The position numbers and the translations under genes were made by a program. 64,000 nucleotides of DNA from NCBI GenBank assembly GCA_963575745.1, contig CAUYUJ010009557.1:1-64000 (forward strand), in the 5' to 3' direction. Under the pieces are notes generated by a model, which made no database searches, had not been told where the DNA came from, and saw only the letters and a program-made list of their open reading frames with translations. Positions 61,750 through 64,000 of the stretch are shown here, one piece after another (position 1 is the first letter of the stretch; each line of letters opens with the position of its first letter). The stretch comes from Prorocentrum cordatum. Lineage: Eukaryota; Sar; Dinophyceae; Prorocentrales; Prorocentraceae.

Positions 61750-62560
61750 CCTCGAGGGTGAGATGTAACGCTACTTGCTCCCTTGCCTGCCTCCCTCGTT
61801 CCCCACTGGCCATCCACGGTAACAGCACACGCGAAAACCGACAACGACACCGACACCGACAACGACACCGACCGACAGCCCACATTTAACCCAGAAGGGC
61901 GCAACGGCGCGGGGCCAGGGCAAGCCGCCCGGCCAGACCGAGCAGGCCGAACGCACCGACCCAAACGCCGCCGAACCGACCGAACCGCGGACACCCTTGC
62001 TCTGCCACTCCCTGCATCCATGCGCCGTCCGCCCCCCCCCCCACACACACACACACCTCCCGCCTCGGCGCGCCCCCCCCCCTTCCCCTTCTCTTGGTCC
62101 CAGGCTCCCCTTGATCAGCGCACCACCCGAGGCTTCTCCGCACATCAGTGGGGGAGGAGAAAAAACAGAAGAAGAACATATGAGCTGGGCTCGAGAGTCC
62201 CCAAGGAACAAACCGTGAACAGGATGGCGAGGGCGAGGAGGGAGCGGGCGGAAGAAGGTTCTGGGGGATATGACACTTTGCTACCGAAAGTGCAGGCGAA
62301 ACGATGAAGGAACAGGAACGGGAGTTGGAGCAGAGACAGTAAATGGGAAGAGACCGAGGAAGGCGAGAATACGGCACATTAACATTGTTAACGTGAGACT
62401 CCTGACACCTGGGGCTTTCCCTCAACAAGATCACTGCTCATACTGAGTAGGCTGTTCGCGATCCTTGGGCCCGCGGAGAGCCCCAGGAGGCCGACAACGG
62501 AGAGCTCAGGACCCGTCTCCCTCATGACCCGTCTCCCAGTCGCCCCCGAGTGACCCTCGT
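61750..62560. other. No recognisable gene
   Basis: Contains CGACACCGACAACG-type short repeats at 61836-61875 and a C-run/CACACA patch at 62030-62060. Otherwise nothing recognisable on either strand. Confidence 0.4.
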
Positions 62561-62810
62561 TGTGTGAAGGTGTTAGGTCCTACACAACTCGAGTCTCCCG
62601 CGGCCGCTCGGGACGGTCAGGGCACCCCTGTATCGCTCTCGGCGATTCGCGGCTGCTGGACAGCACCCCAAAGGCTGGAAAACCGCCGAGCACGGACGAA
62701 CGCGTCCGAACACGCTTTACCTCGAATCCCCGACATCCATTTCCTCTTCGAACCTCGACCCCCCCTCTCGTCCGATCTGGCAAGGACGAGGAGAAGCGGC
62801 GGGGACCGGG

Positions 62811-62945
62811 GGCGACGACAGGGGCGAATAGCCGACGGGCGGGCGTTACACGTATTCGCCTGGGAGCCCCACCGAAAGCATGTACCATCGGCGCCCCCGG
62901 ATACGTGTATTGCTCCCCCCTGGGCTATTCGCCCCTATCGTCGCC
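62811..62945. mobile_element. MITE-like element family 5, copy 2
   Basis: Same 21-bp ends (GGCGACGACAGGGGCGAATA; inverted right end GGCGACGATAGGGGCGAATA) and the same interior (GGGCGTTACACGTATTCGCC, then GGCGCCCCCGGATACGTGTA) as 43536-43670. No long flanking direct repeat is seen here. Confidence 0.75.
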
Positions 62946-62984
62946 TCCGATGGTCTCCCTTTGCCAGTGGGGCGGGGGACATAG

Positions 62985-63060
62985 GAGGAGGAGGAGGAGG
63001 AGGAGGAGGAGGAGGAGGGAGGAGGAGGAGGAGGAGGAGGACGAGGAGGAGGAGCGGGAA
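62985..63060. repeat. GGA microsatellite and GGGCATGGGAGG repeats to its right
   Basis: A GGA run, followed at 63195-63320 by irregular GAGGAGGGCATGGGAGGGGC units. Frames are artefacts. Confidence 0.85.
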
Positions 63061-63319
63061 GCCGGGGGACCCGGCGAAGCAGGACGTGCGAGCGCCTGGC
63101 GGCCGGCCGGCGGCCAGCAGACCCCCCTCTGGGCGGGCGCTGGCGGGCCGCGCGAGGAGGGCACGGGAGGAGCGAGAGAGGGCGTGCCCTCCCTCGCTCG
63201 GCGAGGAGGGCATGGGAGGGGCGAGGGAGGGTGTGATGGGCCTGGAGGGCATGGGAGGGGCGAGGAGGGTATGGGCGGGCCGGGCGAGGAGGGCATGGGA
63301 GGAGCGAGGGAGGGCGTGA

Positions 63320-64000
63320 TGGGGCTGTTTTCCACCACCACCACCAGAAGCTGGAGGGGGAGTGGGTCCTCCTCCTCCTCCTCCTCCTCTTCGTCCTCCT
63401 TCTCCTCGTCCTCCTCCTCCTTCCCCCCTCCAACTTGTGCTGGTGGTGGACGACACGCCCATCAAGGGTGGGGGCGAGCGGGACCACGAGAGACAGGGTG
63501 ACGACGACGCAAACGGCATGGGCGGCGACGGCGACGAAGACGCAGGACCGGCGGCGACGACGACGGACGACGCCGACGACGACGGACGGCGGCGGCGTCG
63601 ACGGCGGCGAGAGAGGCCTGGCTCTTGGACTGCAGCGTTATGCAGACGCGCTCCCGCTCCCACCTGCGGGTCGCCGTCCCGCCAACGCCCCCGCGCACTC
63701 TCTGCCAGAGCGCAACAACCGGATCAATGCAACGCTAGCTCGACGACTCCATCAGCGTGACAGTTTCTCGAGCAGAACATGAACGAGAAACACGCACAGT
63801 TTGAAGACGACGCGCGTGTACCCCTCCCGACCCTGGGAACCACAGACGTTGCTCCTTCTTGGAGGTCGTCGTCGGCGCCGCCGTCGTCGCCGCCGCTGTC
63901 GTCGACGCCGTCCACGGCGTCGTCCGCTGCGCCGGCGACATGCAGCAGTCGGTCGCCGTCAGTGTCGCCGTCCTCGGCGCCCCTTCGCCGGAGAAGGCCT
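63320..64000. other. Right end, no recognisable gene
   Basis: CGACGACG-rich sequence and TCC runs. Frames on both strands are Arg/Asp/Ser-rich with no domain. Upstream exons of the KH gene may lie here or beyond, but none can be supported. Confidence 0.35.

Noticed and set aside
60661-61768. Plus-strand frames over the KH locus
   Set aside because: They are antisense shadows of the KH exons plus a TCC microsatellite.
1-64000. tRNA, rRNA, spliced-leader RNA gene, CRISPR array or bacterial promoters
   Set aside because: I looked for T-loop motifs, the dinoflagellate spliced-leader sequence and spaced short repeats on both strands and saw none; the tandem arrays have no unique spacers.

Overview
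The window looks like nuclear DNA from a GC-rich dinoflagellate; Prorocentrum- or Symbiodiniaceae-like is the best guess, and the species is not determinable here. The evidence is a set of genes cut into short exons by introns with GT, GC and GA donors, long introns, a very high load of microsatellites and minisatellites, many short inverted-repeat elements, and LINE-type retrotransposons. No rRNA, tRNA, CRISPR or bacterial operon structure is visible.

Region 1 (about 1-11.5 kb, minus strand) holds most of an ABCC (MRP-type) ABC transporter gene. Seven exons can be read: N-terminal segment (11.45 kb), first transmembrane domain (10.44-9.61 kb), first nucleotide-binding domain (5.36-4.59 kb), linker (4.11-3.78 kb), and three exons of the second transmembrane domain (3.57-3.24, 2.85-2.74 and 0.21-0.13 kb). 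The second nucleotide-binding domain lies beyond base 1. Five junctions can be placed to the base. At each one the first bases of the intron repeat the first bases of the next exon. One intron (2850-3242) also carries a 34-bp terminal inverted repeat just inside its splice sites. This is the structure expected of introner elements, meaning introns created by DNA-transposon insertion.

Region 2 (about 12.5-20 kb) is non-coding: a 73-bp minisatellite, a composite satellite block whose parts recur in the same order at 30.7-32.4 kb, and a 1.4-kb CA-type array. Region 3 (20.6-27.1 kb, plus) is a decayed LINE (element A). Region 4 (33.4-39.4 kb, minus) is a related, nearly intact LINE (element B). 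A 5'-truncated relative (element C) lies at 54.8-57.6 kb, and a separate LINE tail at 46.4 kb. In A, B and C the endonuclease/reverse transcriptase ORF ends in C2H2-like zinc fingers. It is followed in the +1 frame by a second ORF that shares a domain I do not recognise. Usual LINEs place their accessory ORF upstream, so this layout is the most novel coding feature here.

Region 5 (40-64 kb) is mostly repeats: CA arrays at 47.6-48.4 and 49.2-50.1 kb, TCC/GGA arrays, an ATC array, and several two-copy inverted-repeat (MITE-like) families. Two small host exon clusters are visible on the minus strand: a KH RNA-binding domain split over two exons (61.5-60.8 kb) and a CCHC zinc-knuckle exon (45.85-45.79 kb). 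Whether they belong to one gene cannot be decided from sequence alone.

Most other long open frames, on both strands, are GC-rich or microsatellite shadows and were not annotated.
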